A stretch of DNA of 64,000 nucleotides from Thermotoga sp. SG1 (GTDB lineage: Bacteria > Thermotogota > Thermotogae > Thermotogales > Thermotogaceae), in the NCBI RefSeq assembly GCF_002865985.1, contig NZ_LNDD01000001.1, forward strand, positions 297,004-361,003. The letters are read 5' to 3'. The position numbers and the translations under genes were made by a program. Under the pieces are notes generated by a model that saw only the letters and a program-made list of their open reading frames with translations, ran no database searches and was not told where the DNA came from. This document shows, one piece after another, positions 46,886 through 54,577 of this stretch (its first letter is position 1; every line of letters begins with the position of its first letter).

Positions 46886-48131
46886 ATTCGATCTCTGCTC
46901 CCAATTTTTTGAATTTCTCCACAACGTTTTCGTAACCCCTGAATATGTGTTCCACGTTGTTTATCTCTGTGGAACCTTCTGCGATGATACCTGCTATGAG
47001 AAGGGCGGCTGTTGCTCTCAGATCTGTTCCCTCAACTGGAGCACCGCTGAGTTTCTCCACACCTCTCACTATGGCGACGTTCCCGGATACCTCTATGTCC
47101 GCTCCCATTCTTTTCAGTTCATCAACGTGCAGAAACCTTGTTTTGAACACGTTCTCGGTGATAACTGAGACTCCTTTTGCCACAGAAAGGTACACCATCA
47201 TCTGGGGCTGAAGATCGGTGGGAAAGCCTGGATAAGGATTGGTCGTGATATCTACCGGTTCTGGCCTTTCTCTCATCTTTATTTCTATGGAATTCTGGAA
47301 GATCTTCAAAGTAACACCTGTTTGCTCGATTTTTTCAAGAAAGTTCGTGAGATGTTCTGGTTTCAAGTTTTTTATCAATCCTTTTCCTTTGCTTGCAGCG
47401 ATGGCAACTAAATATGTCCCCGCTTCTATTCTGTCTGGAATGATCCTGTACTGGGTTCCTCTCATCTTTTTGGCTCCAAATATTTCTATACGACTGGTCC
47501 CTGCTCCTTTCACATTGCCTCCCATTGCGTTGAGAAAATTTTGAAGATCAACGATCTCCGGTTCCATTGCAGCGTTTTCTATGACAACGTGTGCTCCATT
47601 CAAAAGAGATGCGGTTGTCATTAGGTGCTCTGTTGCTCCAACGCTTGGAAACGGGAGTGTGATCGTAACGTCTTCCACCTTTTTTTCGAGGACAGCTTCG
47701 ACGAAACCGTGCTCCATTTTTATGGAGAAACCGAGTTTTTTGAGACCTTCCAGATGGAAGTCAACAGGTCTTACACCGATGGAGCATCCACCGGGTAAAG
47801 CTACTCGTGCTCTTCCTGTTCTTGCAGCTATTGGTCCAAGAACGTTGAAGGACGCTCGCATTTTTCTGACAAGCTCATAAGGTACTTCCTGAGATATATC
47901 CCTGGCCCTTTTTATGGTGAAATTATTGCCGTTGAATGTGGCTTCAAAACCTATTGAAGTCAAGATATCTTTCATGACAAAAACGTCTTGAAGCCTTGGA
48001 ACGTTCTCTAAAACGATTTCTTCATCACACAAAATGGACGCCGCCATTATGGGTAAAGCGGCATTTTTGGATCCAGATATTTCCACTTCACCTTCGAGGA
48101 TTGTTTCTCCCTGGACTAGGAATTTGCCCAA
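46848..48131 (-). CDS. murA: UDP-N-acetylglucosamine 1-carboxyvinyltransferase
   Basis: A 427-residue enzyme that starts peptidoglycan synthesis by joining PEP to UDP-GlcNAc. EVEISGSKNAALPIMAASIL opens the fold, and the fosfomycin-reactive nucleophile is present in LPGGCSIGVRPVDFHLEGLK. DLRATAALLIAGIIAEG and FRGYENVVEKFKKLGAEI close it. TTG start directly after the stop of the degenerate GGDEF gene, with AGGCGGTG as ribosome site. Confidence 0.96.
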   Translation of the reverse strand: MGKFLVQGETILEGEVEISGSKNAALPIMAASILCDEEIVLENVPRLQDVFVMKDILTSIGFEATFNGNNFTIKRARDISQEVPYELVRKMRASFNVLGPIAARTGRARVALPGGCSIGVRPVDFHLEGLKKLGFSIKMEHGFVEAVLEKKVEDVTITLPFPSVGATEHLMTTASLLNGAHVVIENAAMEPEIVDLQNFLNAMGGNVKGAGTSRIEIFGAKKMRGTQYRIIPDRIEAGTYLVAIAASKGKGLIKNLKPEHLTNFLEKIEQTGVTLKIFQNSIEIKMRERPEPVDITTNPYPGFPTDLQPQMMVYLSVAKGVSVITENVFKTRFLHVDELKRMGADIEVSGNVAIVRGVEKLSGAPVEGTDLRATAALLIAGIIAEGSTEINNVEHIFRGYENVVEKFKKLGAEIEYVPGEVEEDRED

Positions 48132-48701
48132 TTACGACACCGCCTTTTCAAGTTCAGAGAGCGTTTTTTCCAGATCCATGAAGTCTTCTGGGTAACTCTT
48201 AAAAGCGATTTTGTACTCTACTGGTATATCTTTTATGGAGTTTTCTATTCTTTCTGCTATCTTCGTTGCCACACTCTTTGACACATCGACAACGAAGAGT
48301 GCGAAGATATCCTCCGAGTACCTTCCAACGCTGTCGAGCGGCACTCTCACACACTCTTTCAGAACTTTCCCCACCTTCATGAGTGTGCTCTCTTTTTCTG
48401 TGTCAGAAGGTTTCACTTTCACAAAGAAGATCGTGTACGGTGTGTTCTCTTCGAACGATCTCTGGTGCTGATAAGAAAGAAGTCTCAGGAAGTGATCCTT
48501 TGAATAGACCCTTGTCAGAGGATCGATCATCTTCTTGGTTCCGAGTTTCTCGAAGAAGTCATCGAAAACCTGAAACTGTTTCTTCAACACCTCGTTGTAC
48601 TCCTCGATTAGTGATTCCAGTTCTTTTTCTCTTTCTTGACACTGCCTGAGTTTTTTTTCAAGTTCTTCGATCCTCTTTAGAAGTTCTGTATTGTCACTCA
48701 C
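48132..48701 (-). CDS. Degenerate GGDEF-domain protein with coiled coil
   Basis: A 189-residue protein. Residues about 1-55 are a coiled coil rich in Glu/Lys (LLKRIEELEKKLRQCQEREK). The rest follows the GGDEF fold: KMIDPLTRVYSKDHFLRLL at the start and VGRYSEDIFALFV where RYGGDEF should be. The catalytic GGDEF is SEDIF and the metal-binding region is lost, so no cyclic di-GMP synthesis is expected. The GTG at 48701 follows GGGGGTG. It is translationally linked to murA, an unusual pairing. Confidence 0.8.
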   Translation of the reverse strand: MSDNTELLKRIEELEKKLRQCQEREKELESLIEEYNEVLKKQFQVFDDFFEKLGTKKMIDPLTRVYSKDHFLRLLSYQHQRSFEENTPYTIFFVKVKPSDTEKESTLMKVGKVLKECVRVPLDSVGRYSEDIFALFVVDVSKSVATKIAERIENSIKDIPVEYKIAFKSYPEDFMDLEKTLSELEKAVS

Positions 48702-48733
48702 ACTGAACACCCCCAACTGACTTCTTCAGAGAT

Positions 48734-48739
48734 ATTATA
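48734..48739 (-). promoter_or_regulatory. -10 element for the GGDEF-like/murA operon
   Basis: TATAAT on the minus strand 33 bases before the GTG at 48701. The -35 is not clear. Confidence 0.45.
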
Positions 48740-48790
48740 TACTGTACTTAGCGATATTCTATCATGGAAGGCCGGCAAAGAGGTGAGAGA

Positions 48791-49966
48791 GTGGTGGTCG
48801 ATTACAGAGACCTGGAAAACTTTACAACGTGCCCAAGGAAGTTCTATCTGAGCAGAGGGCAAGAGCCTTTTTACTCTAGCACGTTTGAGGACCTTCTGTT
48901 TGTAGGATTTTCTCTGGAAAATCCCGTTGTCGAAGCTGAGTTTGAAGGCATGAAACTGATCGCAAGGCCCGATCTGGTCGTGAAGGAGCAGGGTGGGTGG
49001 AGAATCGTTCTGAAAAAGCGAGCAAAAAAGTTCAAAGAAAAATATGCTCTGGAAGCTGCTTATCATGCTTTCGTGTTCACAAAAGCCGGTCTTGTTGTCA
49101 GTGGGGTGGAGATTCTATCGGATAGTTTCTCACGGAGGATGGAGAACTGGAGAAATCTGATGCCCGTCGTTGAAAATATCTTACTGGAGATGAGGGAAAC
49201 CTCGGAAGATCCCGACCCAAAAGTTGGAAGACACTGTAGGTACTGTGATTTTCTGGAAGATTGTGAGAAAAAGTTGCTGGAAAGAAAAAGCCTGTTGCTT
49301 GTGAACGGTATCGGTGAGGAGACAAGAAAGATTCTTTATGATATGGGAATAGAGACCATTGAAGATCTTTCAAACGCCGATCAGAGAACTATGGAAAAGG
49401 TCTTTGGAAAAGAGAAAGGAAGAAGATTTATACTGGCAGCACGTGCCTTCCTTGAAGATCGGGTTATAGTGATCGAACCGCCTGAAAGATTGCCGGAGGG
49501 AATAGTGGTGGATATAGAGTACTATCCAGCCGAGGAAAGGGATTTTCTGTATGGATTTTTGATAGATGATGAATACAGATATTTTCTGTTTGAGGAGGAG
49601 AAGGACAAACTGGTCGAGTTTTTGAACTCTCTTGACAGCAGTTCAAGGTTCTACCACTACCATGGTCCAGAGAAGCGGAAAATCCTGAGAATGGTTAATA
49701 GATTCACCTTTCTCGATGTCTTCTCCATTCTGAAGCGTCATTTTGTCTTTCCCGTCATGTCATACTCTCTCAAGAGAATAGCCAGATATCTCGGTTATGA
49801 GTGGAGAACTCCTTTGAACGGTTATGAAATAATCTCTCTATACGAAACCTGGCGGAAGACAAAGGATGCGGAAATACTCAAGCAAATGCTCCTCTACAAC
49901 GAGGACGATGTGAGAGCAACGAAAAAAGTTCTGGACTTCATGAGGTCTCACTCCTCTTTTTCATAA
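48791..49966 (+). CDS. TM0106-family RecB-like nuclease with degenerate PD-(D/E)XK site
   Basis: A 391-residue protein of the TM0106 (TIGR03491) family. N-terminal RecB/Cas4-like domain with four cysteines in the iron-sulfur arrangement (TTCPRKFYL; CRYCDFLEDC). ARPDLVV supplies the first Asp (61), but the D/E-x-K pair reads LKK (Leu74, Lys76) and the usual Gln is Glu88. A helix-hairpin-helix follows (166-196, LVNGIGEETRKILYDMGIET), then an RNase H-like exonuclease domain with VVDIEYYP (Asp241, Glu243), FLDVFSIL (Asp309) and YNEDDVRAT (Asp372/373). The GTG at 48791 is preferred because AGAGGTGA lies at 48779. 3' end overlaps the ABC permease by 19 bp. Confidence 0.85.
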   Translation: MVVDYRDLENFTTCPRKFYLSRGQEPFYSSTFEDLLFVGFSLENPVVEAEFEGMKLIARPDLVVKEQGGWRIVLKKRAKKFKEKYALEAAYHAFVFTKAGLVVSGVEILSDSFSRRMENWRNLMPVVENILLEMRETSEDPDPKVGRHCRYCDFLEDCEKKLLERKSLLLVNGIGEETRKILYDMGIETIEDLSNADQRTMEKVFGKEKGRRFILAARAFLEDRVIVIEPPERLPEGIVVDIEYYPAEERDFLYGFLIDDEYRYFLFEEEKDKLVEFLNSLDSSSRFYHYHGPEKRKILRMVNRFTFLDVFSILKRHFVFPVMSYSLKRIARYLGYEWRTPLNGYEIISLYETWRKTKDAEILKQMLLYNEDDVRATKKVLDFMRSHSSFS

Positions 49967-50907
49967 GGAACACCATCGGCGGCGGGTGGTCTTGTTCTTC
50001 CGATCAGTCCCGCTACAACCACGAGGGTGACAACGAATGGAAAGAGGTTGAAAAGGGGTTTTACAGTTGCCGGCACGTTGAGCAAAGGACTGCTTTGAAG
50101 CTGATTGGCAAGGGCCTCGGACATACCGAAGAGAAGGCATGCCCACATGGCACCGACGGGATTCCAGTTACCGAGTATCATGGCGGCCAGGGCGATGAAC
50201 CCTCTTCCACCTGTCATAAGTTCTCTGAAGTTTCCCACTTCGCCTATGGAGAGGAAAGCACCCCCCATGGAAGCCAAGGCGCCACTCATGAGCACACCAA
50301 AGTACCTGATCTTGAAGACGTCAACGCCGAGAGTGTCTGCCGCTTCCGGATTTTCTCCGACCGCCCTCATTCTCAAACCAAGGGGCGTTTTGTATATCAA
50401 AAACCATGCAAAGGCAACCAGAGCAAAAGCAAGAAGGACGATGGGACTGATCGTGCCTATCGCCTCTCTGAGAAATGGTATTTTCGAAACTCCAGGAATG
50501 CTTATTTCATTGATTCTGCCAACGTAAGGTGTTTGACCGGGCTGGCCAAAGATTGGTTCCATGAGGAAGCCCGTCAATCCCTGTGCCACGAGGATGAGTG
50601 CCGTTGCGCTCACTATCTGGTTCCCTCTCCACTTAATACTGGCCCAGGCGTGGAACCAGGAAAAACCAACACCGATTGGAATGGATAGCAAGAACCCCAG
50701 CCAGACATTACCAGTGTAATAAGTGATGACCACAGAAGAGAAAGCCCCCAGCAGCATGATACCTTCCAGGGCGATGTTCACGACTCCGGTGATTTCACTG
50801 AACACTCCTCCAAGTGAAGCAAAAAGAAGGGGTGTTGAGGCGGTGAGTGTGAGTTTGTAGAAGAGAGGGTTTGTGAATATATTCCAGAGAACTTCCAGGA
50901 TTTTCAT
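49948..50907 (-). CDS. BMP-type ABC transporter permease 2 (YufQ-like)
   Basis: A 319-residue permease of the branched-chain/BMP family with about eight to nine membrane segments. GVFSEITGVVNIALEGIMLL is the family-typical start of the conserved region and MGGAFLSIGEVGNFRELMTGGRG the ATPase contact. It pairs with the second permease upstream (ATGA overlap) in a nucleoside-type importer. Confidence 0.9.
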   Translation of the reverse strand: MKILEVLWNIFTNPLFYKLTLTASTPLLFASLGGVFSEITGVVNIALEGIMLLGAFSSVVITYYTGNVWLGFLLSIPIGVGFSWFHAWASIKWRGNQIVSATALILVAQGLTGFLMEPIFGQPGQTPYVGRINEISIPGVSKIPFLREAIGTISPIVLLAFALVAFAWFLIYKTPLGLRMRAVGENPEAADTLGVDVFKIRYFGVLMSGALASMGGAFLSIGEVGNFRELMTGGRGFIALAAMILGNWNPVGAMWACLLFGMSEALANQLQSSPLLNVPATVKPLFNLFPFVVTLVVVAGLIGRTRPPAADGVPYEKEE

Positions 50908-51938
50908 CTTCTCACCTTCCTGGCTCTGAAGAGAGTTTTGACGATTCTATCGGCGGCGACAAGGAATATCACAATTCCCTGTATGATCGTTACGATGTGT
51001 TTTGGAACGCCCACAAACTGCATGTTGCTGGAACCCGTCCTGAGTGAAGCGATGAGGAAAGAGGCGAAAATGATTCCTATCGGATGATTCTGGCCGATCA
51101 GAGCGATCGATATACCGTCGAAACCCTTTCCTCCCGAGAGGGTTCCGAGGAATCTATGGTGGAGCCCCATTACCTCCAATGCTCCTGCAAGTCCGGCCAA
51201 CGCACCGCTTATCGCCATGGACATAACGATATTCTTCGAAATGCTTATTCCACCGTATTCAGCGGCGTATGGGTTGAATCCGGTCGCTTTCACTTCGTAA
51301 CCGGTCCTGGTTTTTTCAAGGACGATGTATATGACAACGGCTGTGATGATCGAAATCACAATGCCCGATGTCATCTCGAGTGCTCCAACAGTGACAATGG
51401 GAGGAAGTTTTGCGGAAGGAGCGATCTCCGGGCTTTTCGGTGTACCGGAACCGACAGCCAGTGGTCCGGTGATGAGATAAGAAGAGATGTAAGTGGCAAT
51501 CCAGTTCAACATTATGGTGGTGACGACTTCATGTGCACCCGTCTTTGCTTTCAGATACCCCGCTATGGACGCCCACACCGCTCCGCCCAGCATCCCAGCG
51601 ATCATCGTCAGTGGAATAGCGAGCGATGGTGGAACACCCCTCATGTTCATTCCAACCACCGTAGCAAGGATGGCACCCATTATCATCTGACCTTCTGCCC
51701 CTATGTTGAAGATGCCTGCTCTGAAGCCGAATCCAACTGCAAGTCCAGTCAGTATCAGCGGAGTGGTCTTTATGATCGTGTCTGCAAGGGCCTGAAGATC
51801 TCCAAAAGCCCCCTCGATCATAGCTTTGTAGGCTATCACAGGATTTTGTCCTATTAGAACGATCACAACGGCCGCAATCAGAAGAGCTATGACAACCGAG
51901 AAAAACGGGACAAGAAACGCCCAGATTCTTCCTTTCAT
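50904..51938 (-). CDS. BMP-type ABC transporter permease 1 (YufP-like)
   Basis: A 344-residue permease with a similar fold. GLAVGFGFRAGIFNIGAEGQ and LAGLAGALEVMGLHHRFLGT are diagnostic of YufP/NupP-type permeases. It overlaps both neighbours by four bases, as usual in this operon. Confidence 0.91.
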   Translation of the reverse strand: MKGRIWAFLVPFFSVVIALLIAAVVIVLIGQNPVIAYKAMIEGAFGDLQALADTIIKTTPLILTGLAVGFGFRAGIFNIGAEGQMIMGAILATVVGMNMRGVPPSLAIPLTMIAGMLGGAVWASIAGYLKAKTGAHEVVTTIMLNWIATYISSYLITGPLAVGSGTPKSPEIAPSAKLPPIVTVGALEMTSGIVISIITAVVIYIVLEKTRTGYEVKATGFNPYAAEYGGISISKNIVMSMAISGALAGLAGALEVMGLHHRFLGTLSGGKGFDGISIALIGQNHPIGIIFASFLIASLRTGSSNMQFVGVPKHIVTIIQGIVIFLVAADRIVKTLFRARKVRR

Positions 51939-53458
51939 TTTCTGATCTCCTCCAGTCTGTGCCCCGCCATCATCAAACCAACTTCTTCTCTGGTCGTTTC
52001 CTCCGGTCTTACCTCACCCATTATCTGACCTTCGTACATCACAAGGATTCGATCACTCAGGGAAAAGATCTCATCCAGTTCCATGGAGATGAGAAGGATT
52101 CCAACACCCCTGTCTCGCATGGATACGAGTGTTTTATGAATGAACTCTATAGCTCCCACATCGAGTCCCCGTGTCGGTTGAGCCACTACAAGGAGTTCTG
52201 GTGAGAAACTCAGTTCACGGGCAACTATTATCTTTTGCTGATTGCCTCCTGAAAAGCTTCCGGCGAGAAGTTCGATGTTCCTTGGCCTTATATCGAATTC
52301 CTCGAAGAGTTTCCTGGAAAAAGACTTTATCTCCCTGAAGTTGAGAAAACCGTTCTTCACAAAGGGTTCTATCATGTGCCTTCCGAGGATGGTGTTGAAG
52401 TAGGCGGGAAAGTCAACTATGAGGCCTCTTTTCAAACGATCTTCGGGAACATGATAGATACCAAGGTTCCTCAGACGTTTTGGATCGTACCCTGTTATTT
52501 CTTTTCCTTTGAAAAGCACCTTCCCCTTTTCCACTTTCCTCAAACCGGTGATCGCTTCTACCAGTTCAGACTGTCCGTTGCCAGCAACACCCGCTATGCC
52601 CACTATCTCTCCTTTTTTCACCTCGAGCGAGATACCTTTCACCGCATCAAGACCCCGGTTATCCTTGACCCACAGATCCTTCACTTCAAGGAGGGTCTCT
52701 CCAGGCTTTTTCGGTTCTTTCTCAACGGTCAGAACCACATCCCTTCCCACCATGAGTCTTGCTATTTCCTGGGGGGTAGTCTGAGAGGTGATGAGATTTC
52801 CAGTTACCTTCCCCTGTCTCATCACGGTGATTCTGTCAGAGATGGCCATGACTTCGTTCAATTTATGTGAGATGAAGATGATCGTTTTTCCATTTTTCTT
52901 CAACCTTCTCAGGATGTCGAACAGTTCTTCTGTTTCCTGTGGCGTCAGGACCGCTGTCGGTTCGTCGAGAATGAGGATGTCTGCTCCTCTGTAAAGGGTT
53001 TTTATGATCTCCACCCTCTGTTGCAGGCCAACGGGCATGTCTTCTATCTTCATGTCAACATCCACCATGAGACCGTACTCTTCTGAAAGTTTCTTCACTT
53101 CGTTCCTTGCCTTTTTCCTGTCCAGAATCAATCCTTTTTTTGGTTCCATGCCGATTATCACGTTTTCGTAGGCAGTCAGGTTCTCCACCAGCATGAAATG
53201 CTGATGCACCATGCCTATTCCGTGCTTTATGGCATCTGCGGGTCCGGAGAACTCCACCTTCGTCCCGTTTATGTATATTTCCCCTTCGTCAGGTCTCAAA
53301 AGACCGTAGAGTTGTTTCATCAGCGTGGTCTTTCCCGCACCGTTTTCACCCACGATGGCGTGTATCTCTCCCTTTTCCACGAAGAGATCAACGTGGTCGT
53401 TCGCCAAAACTCCGGGAAATCTTTTGACGATACCTTTCATCACAACCGCGTATTCCAC
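51935..53458 (-). CDS. BMP-type ABC transporter ATPase (YufO-like, two domains)
   Basis: A 507-residue tandem ATPase. First half: VGENGAGKTTLMKQLYGLL, VGLQQRVEIIKTLYRGA, LILDEPTAVLT. Second half: GVAGNGQSELVEAITGL as the altered Walker A, FSGGNQQKIIVARELSFSP, VVAQPTRGLD. The double ATPase is the standard form for nucleoside-type BMP importers. It is separated from the binding-protein gene by a GC hairpin. Confidence 0.93.
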   Translation of the reverse strand: MEYAVVMKGIVKRFPGVLANDHVDLFVEKGEIHAIVGENGAGKTTLMKQLYGLLRPDEGEIYINGTKVEFSGPADAIKHGIGMVHQHFMLVENLTAYENVIIGMEPKKGLILDRKKARNEVKKLSEEYGLMVDVDMKIEDMPVGLQQRVEIIKTLYRGADILILDEPTAVLTPQETEELFDILRRLKKNGKTIIFISHKLNEVMAISDRITVMRQGKVTGNLITSQTTPQEIARLMVGRDVVLTVEKEPKKPGETLLEVKDLWVKDNRGLDAVKGISLEVKKGEIVGIAGVAGNGQSELVEAITGLRKVEKGKVLFKGKEITGYDPKRLRNLGIYHVPEDRLKRGLIVDFPAYFNTILGRHMIEPFVKNGFLNFREIKSFSRKLFEEFDIRPRNIELLAGSFSGGNQQKIIVARELSFSPELLVVAQPTRGLDVGAIEFIHKTLVSMRDRGVGILLISMELDEIFSLSDRILVMYEGQIMGEVRPEETTREEVGLMMAGHRLEEIRK

Positions 53459-53477
53459 CGAATCACCCCTGGGAAAC

Positions 53478-53497
53478 GGAGGGGGAACACCCCCTCC
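53478..53497 (-). ncRNA. Intercistronic GC hairpin after the BMP gene
   Basis: GGAGGGGG and CCCCCTCC form a perfect 8-bp stem with a 4-nt loop directly after the binding-protein stop and before the ATPase gene. Same geometry as the hairpin in the sugar operon. A likely RNA 3'-end stabiliser or partial terminator that raises binding protein over ATPase. Confidence 0.7.
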
Positions 53498-54577
53498 TCA
53501 GAACGGGAATTCTATCTTCGGTACCTCGAACGCGTCGAGTTCCTCCTGTGTTTCAGGAACCTTGAGCGTACCTTCTTTCATAAGTTTTTCGAGGTACAGA
53601 AGCTCCGCTATGACTCTGTTTGGAACGATCCCTTTCGTGTACTTCATCGGGCTTATTCCAACCGCATCCTCAGAGATTCCAAGGACCTTGTGCCCACCTT
53701 CGAACGTTCCTTCGTATGCCCAGACAACACCGTAGTAAGCAGCAACATCGACCCTCTTCATCGCACTTGCAAGAACGGCACCGGGGGCCACGTAATCCTG
53801 ATCCATATCAACACCTATGGCAAAGAAGCCTTTTTTGTTCTCCATGTAGTAATCTATCAGATCGACAAGATCGCTGGATCCTGCAAGAGCAGAGAATTTC
53901 TCTCTAGCAGCTTCTATAACACCGTTCCCACAAGCACCGGAGGCATGAAACACGATGTCGGCACCCTCTGCGAACTGTGACATGGCGAGGTCCTTACCCT
54001 TCTTGGGATCTTCGAAGTCCTGTGTGTAACCTCTCAGTATCTTCAAGTTTTTCCTGTGGAGGACAGAGTATGTCTTTATTCCTGCTTCGTACCCGTACCT
54101 GAACCTTTCCACAGGTGGGATGGGGATGCCTCCAACGAAACCAACTGTTCCCGTCTGTGTCATTGCGGCTGCAACGTATCCAACGAGGAAAGCGGCTTCC
54201 TGTTCCTTGAACGTGAAGGTGATCACGTTGGGAAGAACCTGCCCTTCTGGTGGTGTGATGTCGATCCCCACGAAGTACGTGTCCGGATACTGCTTTGCAA
54301 CCTTGAAGAGGGCATCCGTCATCATGAAACCCACCGCGAAGACCAGGTCTGCTTCTTCTGCTGCTTTGCTGAGGTTTGGAACGTAGTCCGATTGTTCGTA
54401 AGACTGTATCACCTTTGCTTCGATTCCCAGTTCATCCGCTGCCTTCTTTATACCCGCCCAGGTTCCATCGTTGAAAGACTTGTCACCGAGACCACCAACG
54501 TCCGTCACCATGACAACTTTGAACCCAAACAGTGCGATAGCAAATACCAGAAAAGCCACCATGAAAACCTTCCTCAT
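53498..54577 (-). CDS. BMP-family basic membrane (substrate-binding) protein
   Basis: A 359-residue binding protein with a signal peptide (MRKVFMVAFLVFAIALFG) but no lipobox cysteine, so it should be free in the periplasm/toga space. VTDVGGLGDKSFNDGTWAGI is the family signature; VGFVGGIPIPPVERFRYGYE and FHASGACGNGVIEAAREK line the ligand cleft. BMP proteins bind nucleosides or related compounds such as riboflavin; the ligand here is not certain. Start ATG overlaps the stop of the upstream membrane protein. Confidence 0.91.
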   Translation of the reverse strand: MRKVFMVAFLVFAIALFGFKVVMVTDVGGLGDKSFNDGTWAGIKKAADELGIEAKVIQSYEQSDYVPNLSKAAEEADLVFAVGFMMTDALFKVAKQYPDTYFVGIDITPPEGQVLPNVITFTFKEQEAAFLVGYVAAAMTQTGTVGFVGGIPIPPVERFRYGYEAGIKTYSVLHRKNLKILRGYTQDFEDPKKGKDLAMSQFAEGADIVFHASGACGNGVIEAAREKFSALAGSSDLVDLIDYYMENKKGFFAIGVDMDQDYVAPGAVLASAMKRVDVAAYYGVVWAYEGTFEGGHKVLGISEDAVGISPMKYTKGIVPNRVIAELLYLEKLMKEGTLKVPETQEELDAFEVPKIEFPF

